A stretch of 64,000 nucleotides of DNA from Rhodococcus rhodochrous (GCF_900187265.1 NZ_LT906450.1:3835444-3899443), one strand, 5' to 3'; counted from the first letter of the stretch, positions 30,304 through 39,297 are shown. Notes: generated from the sequence alone by a model not told the origin. Program-made: numbers and translations.

Positions 30304-30983
30304 CGAAGCCTTCCTTCCGTTCCCGGCTGCCACCGGGCGACCTGTGCACTCGCCCGCTCGACCAGACTCGCGAACAGGCGCGCGCCGAGTTCTGCGGTGG
30401 CCTCGGTGGGGTCTCCCAGCACTCCGTTCGCGGACACCGAGACGATACCGGCTTCGCGCAGTCGTGGCATCAGTGCTCCGATCGGTTCCGTCGCTCCGAC
30501 CGCGGCCCGTGTCATGTCGACCGTCCCGGGTGCCAGGTGCAGCAGCAGACTCGTCTCCGTGACACCGGCGTGGGCGTCGGATCCGGGCACCGCGCACGGA
30601 AGCCAAGCAGCGTCGCGGCCTTCGTATCGCAGGAGGCTCACCGCCTCGATCAGCGGATAGGCGTTGCCGCCGTGCCCGTTGACGAAGACGACCCGCTTCG
30701 CCCATCGGCACACCGACCTGCCGTATTCGACGATCAGCGCCTTCGTCACCTCGGCCCCGATCGAGACGGTGCCGGCGAAACCTTCGTGTTCGCCGCTCGC
30801 TCCGTAGGGCAGCGGCGGGGCGAGGACCACCTCGGGCAGCGCCGCGGCGACAGCAGTCGCGATCCGGGTGTCGGTGTCGAGGGGAAGGTGCGGGCCGTGT
30901 TGTTCGAGCGCACCGATCGGGACGGCCACCGTCACCCGGTCGGGTTCGATGTCCGTCCAACAGGCGTCGGCGAGCTCCCGCAT
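30300..30983 (-). CDS. mftE: MftE, mycofactocin precursor peptidase (creatininase family)
   Basis: 227 residues. Creatininase-family metal ligands are seen in [16 protein letters not shown] near residue 25 and in the glycine loop [10 protein letters not shown] near residue 95. MftE cleaves the MftC-modified MftA peptide to release the C-terminal Val-Tyr-derived AHDP group. The ATG at 30983 is chosen because GGAG lies 5 nt upstream; a GTG just before it is an alternative. It starts the separate mftE-F-G unit, split from mftABCD by three oxidoreductase genes and a plus-strand GNAT gene. Confidence 0.93.
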   Translation of the reverse strand: MRELADACWTDIEPDRVTVAVPIGALEQHGPHLPLDTDTRIATAVAAALPEVVLAPPLPYGASGEHEGFAGTVSIGAEVTKALIVEYGRSVCRWAKRVVFVNGHGGNAYPLIEAVSLLRYEGRDAAWLPCAVPGSDAHAGVTETSLLLHLAPGTVDMTRAAVGATEPIGALMPRLREAGIVSVSANGVLGDPTEATAELGARLFASLVERASAQVARWQPGTEGRLR

Positions 30984-31000
30984 CACCGCTCCGATGCTAA

Positions 31001-31026
31001 GGGTTTCGCGGGCGTGCACGAAACCC
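31001..31026. promoter_or_regulatory. Inverted repeat upstream of mftE
   Basis: GGGTTTCG and CGAAACCC form a perfect 8-bp inverted repeat across a 10-nt spacer, 18-43 bp upstream of the mftE start and 55 bp from the divergent GNAT start. On the minus strand a possible -10 (TAGCAT) lies between the repeat and mftE. Its position suits an operator for mftEFG; the regulator is unknown. Confidence 0.5.
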
Positions 31027-31068
31027 GGAGGTCCCGGTAGGTACGCCCGGACGCCGAGATCCGATCGG

Positions 31069-31074
31069 TACGCT
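31069..31074 (+). promoter_or_regulatory. -10 element of a probable leaderless promoter (GNAT gene)
   Basis: TACGCT lies 6 nt before the GTG at 31081 and no ribosome site precedes that GTG. A TANNNT box 6-7 nt upstream of the start codon is the usual mark of leaderless transcripts in actinobacteria. Confidence 0.55.
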
Positions 31075-31080
31075 TTCCCG

Positions 31081-32064
31081 GTGCTGATCGAACCTCGTCC
31101 GCTGGACGATCCGGACGTGCAGGACCTCATCGGCGAGGTCCAGCTCGAATACGTGCGGAGGTACGGCGGACCCGACGACACCGAACTGGCGCCGCACGAA
31201 TTCGAACCGCCACGCGGGGTGTTCCTCCTGGCGGTGGCCGACGGGGTTCCGGCCGGGATCGGCGGCTGGCGTGCACCGGAGCATTCGCATCGAGGGGTGC
31301 GCGACGATGATGCCGAGATCAAGCGGATGTACGTGCGGGCGAGCATGCGGCGACGTGGTGTGGCAGCACGGGTGCTGGGTGCGCTGGAGCGGACGGCGAC
31401 CGATGCCGGTCGCCGCCGCATGATCCTCGAGACGGGCAGCGAGCAACCCGAGGCGATCGCGCTGTACGCGAAGGCCGGGTACGTGCCGATGACCGAGCGC
31501 TTCGGGCTCTACGCAGAATCACCGACGGCGATGTACTACTGCAAGGAACTGCCCCCGATCCGTCCGGCGACCGACGACGACCTGCCGGTGCTGCAGGAGA
31601 TCGAACGCGCGGCGGGCAAGCCCTTCGCCGAGATCGGGATGGCGTTCGTCGCCGACGACGATCCTCCGTCCGTCGAGGAGTTGCGCGCCCACCGGGACGC
31701 GGGCCGCTGCTGGGCGTGGTTCGACGAGCAGGGACGAGCGGTCGCGTATCTCGTGGCCGACGTCGTCGACGACGGTGTCCACATCGAGCAGGTGTCGGTG
31801 CATCCCGATCACGCGCGTCGCGGGATCGGCCGCAAGCTGATCGACCATGTCGCGGGGTGGGCTCGGGACGCCGGGTTCGGATCGCTGACGCTGACCACCT
31901 ACCGCGACGTGCCGTGGAACGGCCCGTACTACGCGCGTCTCGGCTTCCGCACGGTCGCGGACGACGCCCTCTCCCCCGCGCTCACCCGGATCCGCGCGGA
32001 GGAACGGAAGCACGGCCTCGACCGCTGGCCGCGGATCGTCATGCGTCGCGGGCTGGAGGCGTAG
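31081..32064 (+). CDS. Tandem GNAT acetyltransferase
   Basis: 327 residues with two GNAT domains. The first (about 1-155) has the acetyl-CoA motif region IKRMYVRASMRRRGVAARVLGALE. The second (about 157-327) has IEQVSVHPDHARRGIGRKLIDHV and a typical final stretch NGPYYARLGFRTV. Substrates of such double-GNAT proteins cannot be predicted from sequence. GTG at 31081 is chosen because the first domain starts there and a leaderless promoter fits. The gene runs against its neighbours, and its last 26 bases overlap the end of the OYE-type gene on the opposite strand. Confidence 0.85.
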   Translation: MLIEPRPLDDPDVQDLIGEVQLEYVRRYGGPDDTELAPHEFEPPRGVFLLAVADGVPAGIGGWRAPEHSHRGVRDDDAEIKRMYVRASMRRRGVAARVLGALERTATDAGRRRMILETGSEQPEAIALYAKAGYVPMTERFGLYAESPTAMYYCKELPPIRPATDDDLPVLQEIERAAGKPFAEIGMAFVADDDPPSVEELRAHRDAGRCWAWFDEQGRAVAYLVADVVDDGVHIEQVSVHPDHARRGIGRKLIDHVAGWARDAGFGSLTLTTYRDVPWNGPYYARLGFRTVADDALSPALTRIRAEERKHGLDRWPRIVMRRGLEA

Positions 32065-34024
32065 GAGCCAGGTCCCTGGCGGCCCGCTCCCCCTCGGTGA
32101 TCGCGGCATGCAGGCGGCGGGGGGTCACCGCATCGCCCACGCGGATCACCCTCGTGCCGGCTCCCGCGAGTTCCCGCCACAACTCGTCGACGGGCTCCTG
32201 ATGGGTGGCGACGACGACCGCGTCCACCGTGAGCGTCGTCTGCTCACCGGTCGCGTGGTGGACCAGGGCGACCTCGGCGCCGCCCGGCAGGTCCACGACA
32301 CCGCCGACGGCGACGCCGGCGAGTCGCTCGATCCGCTTGTCGTGGGCGCGGTGCAGCCAGCCGTCGAGCTCGAGCGTCAGACCGAGGTCCTGGCCCACGA
32401 GCATCCCCGGCGTACACACCGTCACCGCACATCCCCGGTCCGCCAGCAGTTCGGCGACCGACGTCGCCTGGTGGAAACCGAGATCGTCGACGACGAGGAC
32501 CCGGCCGGAGGGTGCAGTGCGACCGGTGAGCACATCGCGCACATCGCTCACCCGTGCGGACGATCCCGCCCAGGCGGGCCGGTGCGGGCGCGCGCCCGTC
32601 GCGACGACCACGACGTCGGGCGCGAGCGCGTGCAGTGTCGCGGCATCGGCGGTCACACCGGTGCGGATGTCCACTCCCCTGCGGCGGCACTCGGCGTCGA
32701 GGTGGGTCACCGCACCGAGCAGTTCGGCACGGTGCGGGGCTGCGGCCGCCTCACGGATCTGACCGCCGGTACACCGGTTCCGTTCGAGCAGCGTGACCGA
32801 ATGCCCCTGCCCGGCAGCCGTCACCGCCGCCTGCAGACCCGCGGGTCCGCCGCCGACGACAACGACCCGATGCGGTACGGCGGTCGCGGCGGGAGCGTCG
32901 GATTCGTACCCGGCATGGGAATTGACCGCGCACGCGATGGGACGGTTGAGCCCGACCCGTCCGATGCATTCCTGGTTGCAGCCGATGCACGGCCGTATCT
33001 CGTCGTCGCGGCCGGAGAGGGTCTTGTTCGCGAAGTCCGGGTCGGCGATCTGCGCACGCACGGCGCCGACCAGATCGCACACTCCGTCTGCGAGCGCGGC
33101 ACCGATCTGTTCAGGTCGGGTGAAGCGCCCGACCCCGACGACCGGCAGCGACACCGCTGCCCGGATCGCGTCGGGGACGAACAGCGAATAACCGTGCGGG
33201 GTGGACATCGGGGCTTCGACCAGATGCAACGTCTCGGTCGCGACACCCACGGACGTGTTGAGGTAGTCGACGTCACCGCTCGCCTCGAGCATCTGCGCGA
33301 CCTGCACGGCGTCGTCGATGCCGACACCGCCGGCGGTGCCGTCGTGACCCGTCAGCCGCACGCCCACGACACGGTCGCGTCCGACGGCCCGTCGCACAGC
33401 GGACACCACCTCGAGCAGCAGCCGGGCCCGCCCGGCGAGATCCCCGCCGTAGCGATCGGTGCGACGGTTCGTCGCGGGTGCGAGGAAGGCACGGAGGACG
33501 GATGCCTGGGAGCACTGGATCTCGACACCGTCGAAGCCGCCTTCGGCGCAGCGGCGGGCGACGTCCGCGTAGCCCCCGACGAGTTCGGCGATGTCGGATT
33601 CCGTCATCACGCGCGGGACCTCACGGAAGAGCGGGTCGGGTTCGGGACTCGGCGCCCACAACGGTTGCCCCGTGTACATCGAGGTGCCCTGGGCGCCGTT
33701 GTGGTTGAGCTGCGCGAGGATCCGCGTGCCGTGCCGGTGGATCGCGTCGGTGAGGCGACGGTAACCGGTGATCACGTCCGGGTCCCAGCCCCGGATCAGT
33801 TTCTCGTAGGGCCGGTCCGAGGGGTGCACGGTGTGCTCCTCGGTGACGATCATCGACGCGCCGCCGCGTGCTCGGGCTTCGTAGTACGCGATGTGCCGGT
33901 CGGTGACGGTGCCGTCGACCGAGAAGTTGGTCAGGTGCGCCGGGAAGACGATGCGGTTGCGCAGGGTGACCGGACCGATCCGCAACGACGCGTGCGGAAC
34001 GGTGCCGGTCGCCGTGCGCGTCAC
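32039..34024 (-). CDS. Mycofactocin-associated FadH/OYE-family oxidoreductase (first copy)
   Basis: 661 residues. The N-terminal half is an old-yellow-enzyme TIM barrel (RIGPVTLRNRIVFPAH, ILAQLNHNGAQG). The iron-sulfur motif CIGCNQECIGRVGLNRPIAC lies in the middle. The C-terminal half binds FAD/NAD (VVVVGGGPAGLQAAVTAAGQGHSVTLLE). This is the architecture of 2,4-dienoyl-CoA reductase (FadH). Two subfamilies of such proteins are known to be specific to mycofactocin loci. The GTG at 34024 starts 2 bases after the SDR stop, with GAAGG upstream. The physiological substrate is not known; a reduction step coupled to the neighbouring SDR is plausible. Confidence 0.87.
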   Translation of the reverse strand: MTRTATGTVPHASLRIGPVTLRNRIVFPAHLTNFSVDGTVTDRHIAYYEARARGGASMIVTEEHTVHPSDRPYEKLIRGWDPDVITGYRRLTDAIHRHGTRILAQLNHNGAQGTSMYTGQPLWAPSPEPDPLFREVPRVMTESDIAELVGGYADVARRCAEGGFDGVEIQCSQASVLRAFLAPATNRRTDRYGGDLAGRARLLLEVVSAVRRAVGRDRVVGVRLTGHDGTAGGVGIDDAVQVAQMLEASGDVDYLNTSVGVATETLHLVEAPMSTPHGYSLFVPDAIRAAVSLPVVGVGRFTRPEQIGAALADGVCDLVGAVRAQIADPDFANKTLSGRDDEIRPCIGCNQECIGRVGLNRPIACAVNSHAGYESDAPAATAVPHRVVVVGGGPAGLQAAVTAAGQGHSVTLLERNRCTGGQIREAAAAPHRAELLGAVTHLDAECRRRGVDIRTGVTADAATLHALAPDVVVVATGARPHRPAWAGSSARVSDVRDVLTGRTAPSGRVLVVDDLGFHQATSVAELLADRGCAVTVCTPGMLVGQDLGLTLELDGWLHRAHDKRIERLAGVAVGGVVDLPGGAEVALVHHATGEQTTLTVDAVVVATHQEPVDELWRELAGAGTRVIRVGDAVTPRRLHAAITEGERAARDLAPTPPARDA

Positions 34025-34026
34025 CG

Positions 34027-34839
34027 TCAGACCTTCGAGTTGCCCTGGTCGATGGCCATCTGGCTGCCGGTGATCGTGGAGGCCCGATCGCTCGCGAGGA
34101 ACAACACGGTCTCGGAGATGTCGTCGGGGTCGGCCGCGGGCTTCTCGGTGAGGATGGGGACGAAGTTCGGTCCCCACGACGGGTTCTTCTCGAACAGCTT
34201 CAGGACGCTGACGTCGGTGCCCATCGGGGTGTTCACGCCGTAGGGGTGGATGGAGTTGACCCGGATGCGGTACGGGCCGAGTTCCTTCGCCGCGGCCTGC
34301 GTGATACCGACGAGGCCGAATTTCGCTGCTGCGTAGTTGATCTGGCCCGGCATCGCCTTGAGGCCCGCCACCGAGCTGACGACGATGATCGATCCGCCGT
34401 TGCCGGCCTCGATCATCGCGGGGGCGGCGGCCTTGAGGGTCTTGAAGACACCGGTGAGGTTGATGTCGATCAGCTCTTCGAACTGGTCGTCGGGCATCTC
34501 CCAGAAGCGGTTCCAGCTGCAGATGCCGGCATTGGCGACCACCACGTCGAGGCGCCCGAACTGGGCGACGCCCTCGTCGACGACGGCCTTCAGTGCGGCA
34601 CTGTCGCGCACGTCCGCGACACGGGCGAGGATCTTCCCGCCGGCCTCCTCCACGAGGCGGACCGTCTCGTGGAAGTCGTCCTCGGTGGCCTGCTCGTAGG
34701 TCACGTACTCCGAGACCGGGGCCGCAATGTCGACGCCGATGACGGACGCGCCCTCGCGCGCGAACCGGATGGCGTGGTTGCGGCCCTGCCCGCGTGCGAT
34801 CCCGGTGATGAAGACGACCTTGCCGTCGAAATCTCCCAT
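34027..34839 (-). CDS. Mycofactocin-coupled short-chain dehydrogenase/reductase
   Basis: 270 residues. The nucleotide-binding motif TGIARGQGRNHAIRFA has the extended Arg-Gly-Gln-Gly form typical of the SDR group that binds NAD non-exchangeably and co-occurs with mycofactocin. The catalytic set is visible: Asn in VVANAGI, Ser in IIVVSSVAG, and Tyr/Lys in YAAAKFG. Family members oxidise secondary alcohols such as carveol; the substrate here is unknown. The ATG at 34839 has GGAAGG 6-7 nt upstream. A KstR-like palindrome lies 25-38 bp upstream. It forms a tight pair with the OYE-type gene at 32039-34024. Confidence 0.9.
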   Translation of the reverse strand: MGDFDGKVVFITGIARGQGRNHAIRFAREGASVIGVDIAAPVSEYVTYEQATEDDFHETVRLVEEAGGKILARVADVRDSAALKAVVDEGVAQFGRLDVVVANAGICSWNRFWEMPDDQFEELIDINLTGVFKTLKAAAPAMIEAGNGGSIIVVSSVAGLKAMPGQINYAAAKFGLVGITQAAAKELGPYRIRVNSIHPYGVNTPMGTDVSVLKLFEKNPSWGPNFVPILTEKPAADPDDISETVLFLASDRASTITGSQMAIDQGNSKV

Positions 34840-34863
34840 GTCGGCCCTTCCGTAGACCCGGAT

Positions 34864-34877
34864 TAGAACGCGTTTCA
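34864..34877. promoter_or_regulatory. KstR-like box upstream of the mycofactocin-type SDR gene
   Basis: TAGAACGCGTTTCA fits the KstR core TNNAACNNGTTNNA. It lies in the 50-bp gap between the OYE-type gene at 34890 and the SDR start at 34839, where it could control the SDR-OYE pair. It is less symmetric than the box upstream of kshB at 53,980. Confidence 0.5.
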
Positions 34878-34889
34878 GTGTGCCCCACG

Positions 34890-36791
34890 TTACAGCGCCG
34901 TGGCCACCCGGTATCCCTCTCGGACGGCCTCGCGCACGGTCCTCGGGGCCACGCGGTCGCCGATCGACCACGATCCAGGCCACTCGGACACTTCTGCCGG
35001 TAGCAGGGGTGCACAGTCGACCAGGACAGCGTCCGCGACCCGCGTGGATTCCCCGGACACCCGGTCGACGAGCACGACGCCGTCGTCATCGACCGAAGCG
35101 ACCCGGCACCCGAGATGTCTCACCACGCCCGCCCGCTGCATGCGGACGTCGGAGGCGACGAGGTCCCCCGTCGGCGCGAGTCGTGATCCGGCGACCGGGT
35201 CACCCGTCGCATAGTGGACCTCCCCGCCGAGCTCCACGAGACGGTCGACGACGGCACCCGCCACCGGACCGCCCGTCGGATCCCACACGACCGTGGGGGA
35301 CGTGGGCTGCCGGGTCCCCGAGAGCACCTCTGCGGCGGTCGCGTACCGCTCGGGCGCGGTCACCGGAAAGGAGGGCGGACGGGCAAGCCCGCCGGTGGCC
35401 TGCACAACCGCAGTGCCGGCGGCGAGCGCATCCGCGATGTCGGCGGCACTCGCTTCCGTGCCGGACCGGATGTCGACGCCCGACTCCCGGCACTGCTGTT
35501 CGAGCCAGTCGACGAGCGCAGCGAAGTCGGGTCGGCCCCCGCACGAGACGGCGGCGATCGTCCCACCGACCCGCTCGTCCGCCTCGACCAGGACGACACG
35601 GTGACCGCGCATCGCTGCCACGCGGGCAGCTTCCAGTCCGGCGGGCCCGGCACCCACCACGAGTACGTCGCGTGCGGAGGTCACCGGTTCGGGTGGGTCC
35701 CGTGTCTCGTCACCGGCCTCCGGGTTCGCGATGCACCCCACGACCGGATTGTGGAAGTCGTCGACGAGGCACGCCTGGTTGCAGCGCACGCAGGGACGCG
35801 GCCGACGACCGCGACGGGCAGCGAGGACGAGGTCGGGGTCGGCGATCTGCGCGCGGGTCATCTCGACCAGGTCACACGCGCTGTCGGAGAGAACCCGCTG
35901 CGCGTGGCCGGCGTCGACGATGCTGCCCTGCAGAGCGATCGGGACCGATCCGGAGACCTCGTCACGGATGCGGCGGCACAGGTCGTCGTTGAACCCGGCG
36001 GGGACATGTGCATCGGGCCGATACGACTCGGGTGAGAACAATCCACCGCGCACCACGGTGAGCAGGTCGACCGATGATGCGATCGCGCGGACGTATCCGG
36101 CGGCGATGTCGGGTGTGATGCCCGCCCACGGCGCGTTCTCGTCGCACGAGAGTCTCAGTGCAAGAATGCGATCCGAGCCGATTCGCACGCGAACGGCGGC
36201 AATCGACTCACGCAGCAGCCGCAGGCGTTCGGTGCCGTATGCGTCGTCGCGACGGTTGGTCAGCCCGGAGAGGAACTGCCGCAGCAGCGAGGTCGGTCCG
36301 GCGTCGAGTTCCACTCCGTCGAGACCCGCTTCCGCGGCGACGACGGCAGCACGGGCGAAGGACTCGACCAGTTCGGCGATTTCACGCTCGGTCGCCTCGG
36401 CAGGCAGTTCGCGTGTCACCGGATCCGGCACGCGCGAGGGTGCCCACAGCGGTGCCCGGGTCCACGCGCTCGAACCCTGCAGGCCGCGATGACCGAGGCC
36501 GGCGAGCACGAGTGTGCCGTGCGGACGGCAGGCCTCGACGATCCGCCGGTAGCCGTCCCCGCAGTGCTCGGCCAGCGGCGCGCGTTCGTAGGGGTGGTCG
36601 GACGGGTGCACCGACGCCGTCTCCGTGACGACGATCCCGCACCCACCCCGCGCACGTCGCGCGTAGTACGCGACGTGACGGTCCGAGAATGCCCGGCCGT
36701 CACCGAGATCGGTGACGTGCGGACCGAAGATCACCCTCGACGGAGCGGTGCGTCCGGCGAGGGTGATCGGTTCGGTGAGCGCGGGGCTCAT
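34890..36791 (-). CDS. Mycofactocin-associated FadH/OYE-family oxidoreductase (second copy)
   Basis: 633 residues, with the same layout as the gene at 32039: OYE barrel, iron-sulfur motif CVRCNQACLVDDFHNPVVGC, then an FAD domain (VLVVGAGPAGLEAARVAAMRGHRVVLVE). The two copies are clearly diverged paralogues; in the barrel this one reads LAGLGHRGLQG where the other reads LAQLNHNGAQG. The pair corresponds to the two FadH/OYE families defined from mycofactocin loci. It starts 13 bp after the mftD stop, so it is likely part of the mftABCD transcript. The ribosome site is weak. Confidence 0.86.
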   Translation of the reverse strand: MSPALTEPITLAGRTAPSRVIFGPHVTDLGDGRAFSDRHVAYYARRARGGCGIVVTETASVHPSDHPYERAPLAEHCGDGYRRIVEACRPHGTLVLAGLGHRGLQGSSAWTRAPLWAPSRVPDPVTRELPAEATEREIAELVESFARAAVVAAEAGLDGVELDAGPTSLLRQFLSGLTNRRDDAYGTERLRLLRESIAAVRVRIGSDRILALRLSCDENAPWAGITPDIAAGYVRAIASSVDLLTVVRGGLFSPESYRPDAHVPAGFNDDLCRRIRDEVSGSVPIALQGSIVDAGHAQRVLSDSACDLVEMTRAQIADPDLVLAARRGRRPRPCVRCNQACLVDDFHNPVVGCIANPEAGDETRDPPEPVTSARDVLVVGAGPAGLEAARVAAMRGHRVVLVEADERVGGTIAAVSCGGRPDFAALVDWLEQQCRESGVDIRSGTEASAADIADALAAGTAVVQATGGLARPPSFPVTAPERYATAAEVLSGTRQPTSPTVVWDPTGGPVAGAVVDRLVELGGEVHYATGDPVAGSRLAPTGDLVASDVRMQRAGVVRHLGCRVASVDDDGVVLVDRVSGESTRVADAVLVDCAPLLPAEVSEWPGSWSIGDRVAPRTVREAVREGYRVATAL

Positions 36792-36804
36792 GTCGTCGGT
36801 TCGG

Positions 36805-38013
36805 TCAGATGCCGAGGTCGCGGCGGAAGCCGTCCGGCACGAAGACGTCGTCGGGGGTGAGCTCGTGGATCGAGTTCTTGCCCAGACCCATGAGGGCGGA
36901 ACCGATTCCGCCGGACAGGATGTCGAGGACGTTCTCCACGCCCGCCTGACCGTTCGCGGCCAGACCCCACAGGTACGCACGGCCGATGAGCACGGCCCTG
37001 GCGCCGAGCGCGATCGCCTTGACGACGTCGCTGCCGCGGCGGATACCGCCATCGAGCAGCACCTCGACGTCCTTGCCCACCGCTTCGGCGATCGCCGGCA
37101 GCGCCCGGATCGGCGCCGGGGTGCCGTCGAGATTGTTGCCACCGTGGTTGGACACCGAGATGGCGGTGACCCCGGCGTCGACGGCGCGCTTGGCGTCGTC
37201 GACGCGCATGACGCCCTTGAGCATGAACGGTGCATCGCCCCACTGCTCACGCAGCCACGCGACGTCCTCCCAGGTGGGCAGGGGCGTGGTCATCCACTCG
37301 CCGTAGGCGCCGAAGAAGGTCGGGGCCTGGCCGTCCGGCGGTGTGAGATTGGGGGTGGTCAGATCCGGCACCCCGCCGGTCTTCGCCCATTCGAGCAGCC
37401 ACTTGGGGCGGGTGATGCCCTCGGGGGCGAACTTGACCATCGCCTCGAGGTTCATCCGCTCCGGGATGGCGGGGCTGCCCCAGTCGCGACCGTTGGAGAA
37501 CGACCAGTCCAGCGTCATGATCAGACCCTTCGCACCCGCGGCGCGGGCACGTTCCATGCGCTGGATCAGCGTGTCGCGGCTGCCGACCCAGTACATCTGG
37601 AAGAAGGTCTTGTCGTTGACCGCCGCGACCTCCTCGATGGACTTGCTCGCGAACGACGACAGACCCATCGCGGTGCCGCGGGCGGCGGCCGCGCGGGCCA
37701 CGGCGACCTCACCGTCCGGGTGCACGGCCTGCACACCGGTCGGCGAGATCATCACGGGCAGGGACACATCCTGTCCCATGATGGTCGTGGCCATCTCCCG
37801 CTTGTCGGACAGTCCCGCGACGTGCGGGGCGAACCCGAGTTCGCGGAAGGCGGTGGTGTTGTCGTCGACCGTGATGCCGGCCTCGGACCCGGCGACGAGT
37901 GCGCCGTAGACGGACTTGGGCAGGCGCTTACGGGCGCGCTGCTGTGCGATTGCGACGGTCTCGAACCACGGGTCCTGGGCCCACGGATTCTTCAACCAGG
38001 AAGGCTTGGCCAT
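36805..38013 (-). CDS. mftD: MftD, FMN-dependent premycofactocin synthase
   Basis: 402 residues of the FMN-dependent alpha-hydroxyacid dehydrogenase fold. Visible are ISPTGVQAVHPDGE, the active-site motif SNHGGNNLDGTPAP and the phosphate-binding GGIRRGSDVVKAIALGARAV. MftD oxidatively deaminates the AHDP intermediate to premycofactocin, the redox-active alpha-keto amide core. The ATG at 38013 opens MAKPSWLKNPWAQ, the usual family start; GGAG is about 11 nt upstream. It lies 23 bp after mftC. Confidence 0.94.
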   Translation of the reverse strand: MAKPSWLKNPWAQDPWFETVAIAQQRARKRLPKSVYGALVAGSEAGITVDDNTTAFRELGFAPHVAGLSDKREMATTIMGQDVSLPVMISPTGVQAVHPDGEVAVARAAAARGTAMGLSSFASKSIEEVAAVNDKTFFQMYWVGSRDTLIQRMERARAAGAKGLIMTLDWSFSNGRDWGSPAIPERMNLEAMVKFAPEGITRPKWLLEWAKTGGVPDLTTPNLTPPDGQAPTFFGAYGEWMTTPLPTWEDVAWLREQWGDAPFMLKGVMRVDDAKRAVDAGVTAISVSNHGGNNLDGTPAPIRALPAIAEAVGKDVEVLLDGGIRRGSDVVKAIALGARAVLIGRAYLWGLAANGQAGVENVLDILSGGIGSALMGLGKNSIHELTPDDVFVPDGFRRDLGI

Positions 38014-38036
38014 CGTCGGTCGTCTCCTCGGAAGAT

Positions 38037-39278
38037 CTAGAGCCCTGCGAGCGGATTCTCGTCGCAGAACTTGGCGGGGGGCTTGGTGAGCAGAGTCAGC
38101 GGTACCGGTGCGGCCGGGGTGCGCCGTTCGGCGCGCTTGCCGGTGCGCGAGTGGTCGACGCTCGACTGCGGCACGGTGCGCTCGGCTTCGAGCGCGGACT
38201 GCCCGTAGCCCTGCACGCATTCGGGATCGGGGCCGTCCATCGGCAGGCCGGTGAAGAACTTCGCGGCCATGCAACCGCCGCGGCACGCGTCGAAGAAGTT
38301 GCACGAGGCGCACGCACCGGCGGACTGCGGTTCGCGCAGTTCGCGGAACAGCTCGGAGTTCTTCCACACCGACGCGAAACCACCGTCGGTGAGGATGTTC
38401 CCGGCGTGGAAGTTCTCGTGGATCGCGAAGGGACACGCGTAGACGTCGCCGACCGGGTCGATCAGGCACACCACGCGTCCCGCGCCGCACAGGTTCAGTC
38501 CGGGCAGCGAGCCGCCGCCCTCGCCGCCGAAGGCGGACAGGTGGAAGAACGAGTCGCCGGTGAGCACGCCCTCGCCGTGGGCGACGAGCCAGTCGTAGAG
38601 CTGCCGTTGCTGCTCGTGGGTGGGATGCAGGTCGTCCCACACGTCCACGGCGCGGCCGGACGGGCGCAGTCGCGTGATGCGCAGGGTCGCGCCGTAACGG
38701 TCGGCGAGAGCCTTGAATTCGTCGAGCTGGTCGACGTTCTGGCGGGTGACGACGACGGAGATCTTCGCGTCGCGGAAACCGGCCTCGGACAGGTTCTCCA
38801 GCGCGCGCACGGCCATCGCGAACGAACCCGGCCCGCGCACGGCGTCGTTGACCTCGGCGGTGGCGCCGTCGAGGGAGATCTGCACGTCGACGTAGTCGGA
38901 GGCGGCCAGCCGGGCGGCGACCTTCTTGTCGATGCGCACACCGTTGGTCGAGAACTTCACGCCCACCTGGTGTTCGGTGGCGTAGTCGACGAGTTCCCAG
39001 AAGTCGGATCGCACGGTGGGTTCGCCGCCACCGATGTTGACGTAGAAGACCTGCATGCGTTGCAGCTCGTCGATGATCGCCTTGCACTGTTCGGTCGACA
39101 GTTCGCGTGGGTCGCGCTTGCCCGACGAGGACAGGCAGTGCACACACGAGAGGTTGCAGGCGTAGGTGAGTTCCCAGGTCAGGCAGATCGGGGCGTCGAG
39201 GCCCTTCTCGAACTGGTCGACGAGGCGGCCGACCTTCGGCGGGGCGGAGGTGGTGGGCGGTTCGAGCAGCGAGGTCAT
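38037..39278 (-). CDS. mftC: MftC, radical SAM/SPASM mycofactocin maturase
   Basis: 413 residues. The radical SAM cluster motif is CNLSCVHC (Cys41, 45, 48), with the SAM-binding GGGEPTVR following. A SPASM domain carries the auxiliary cluster cysteines (CGAGRVVCLIDPVGDVYACPF, CASCNFFDACRGGC). MftC decarboxylates and cross-links the C-terminal Val-Tyr of MftA with help from MftB. The C-terminal tail after CVQGYG is about 60 residues and low in complexity. Confidence 0.96.
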   Translation of the reverse strand: MTSLLEPPTTSAPPKVGRLVDQFEKGLDAPICLTWELTYACNLSCVHCLSSSGKRDPRELSTEQCKAIIDELQRMQVFYVNIGGGEPTVRSDFWELVDYATEHQVGVKFSTNGVRIDKKVAARLAASDYVDVQISLDGATAEVNDAVRGPGSFAMAVRALENLSEAGFRDAKISVVVTRQNVDQLDEFKALADRYGATLRITRLRPSGRAVDVWDDLHPTHEQQRQLYDWLVAHGEGVLTGDSFFHLSAFGGEGGGSLPGLNLCGAGRVVCLIDPVGDVYACPFAIHENFHAGNILTDGGFASVWKNSELFRELREPQSAGACASCNFFDACRGGCMAAKFFTGLPMDGPDPECVQGYGQSALEAERTVPQSSVDHSRTGKRAERRTPAAPVPLTLLTKPPAKFCDENPLAGL

Positions 39279-39297
39279 GGGCTGGTCCTTACAGACG

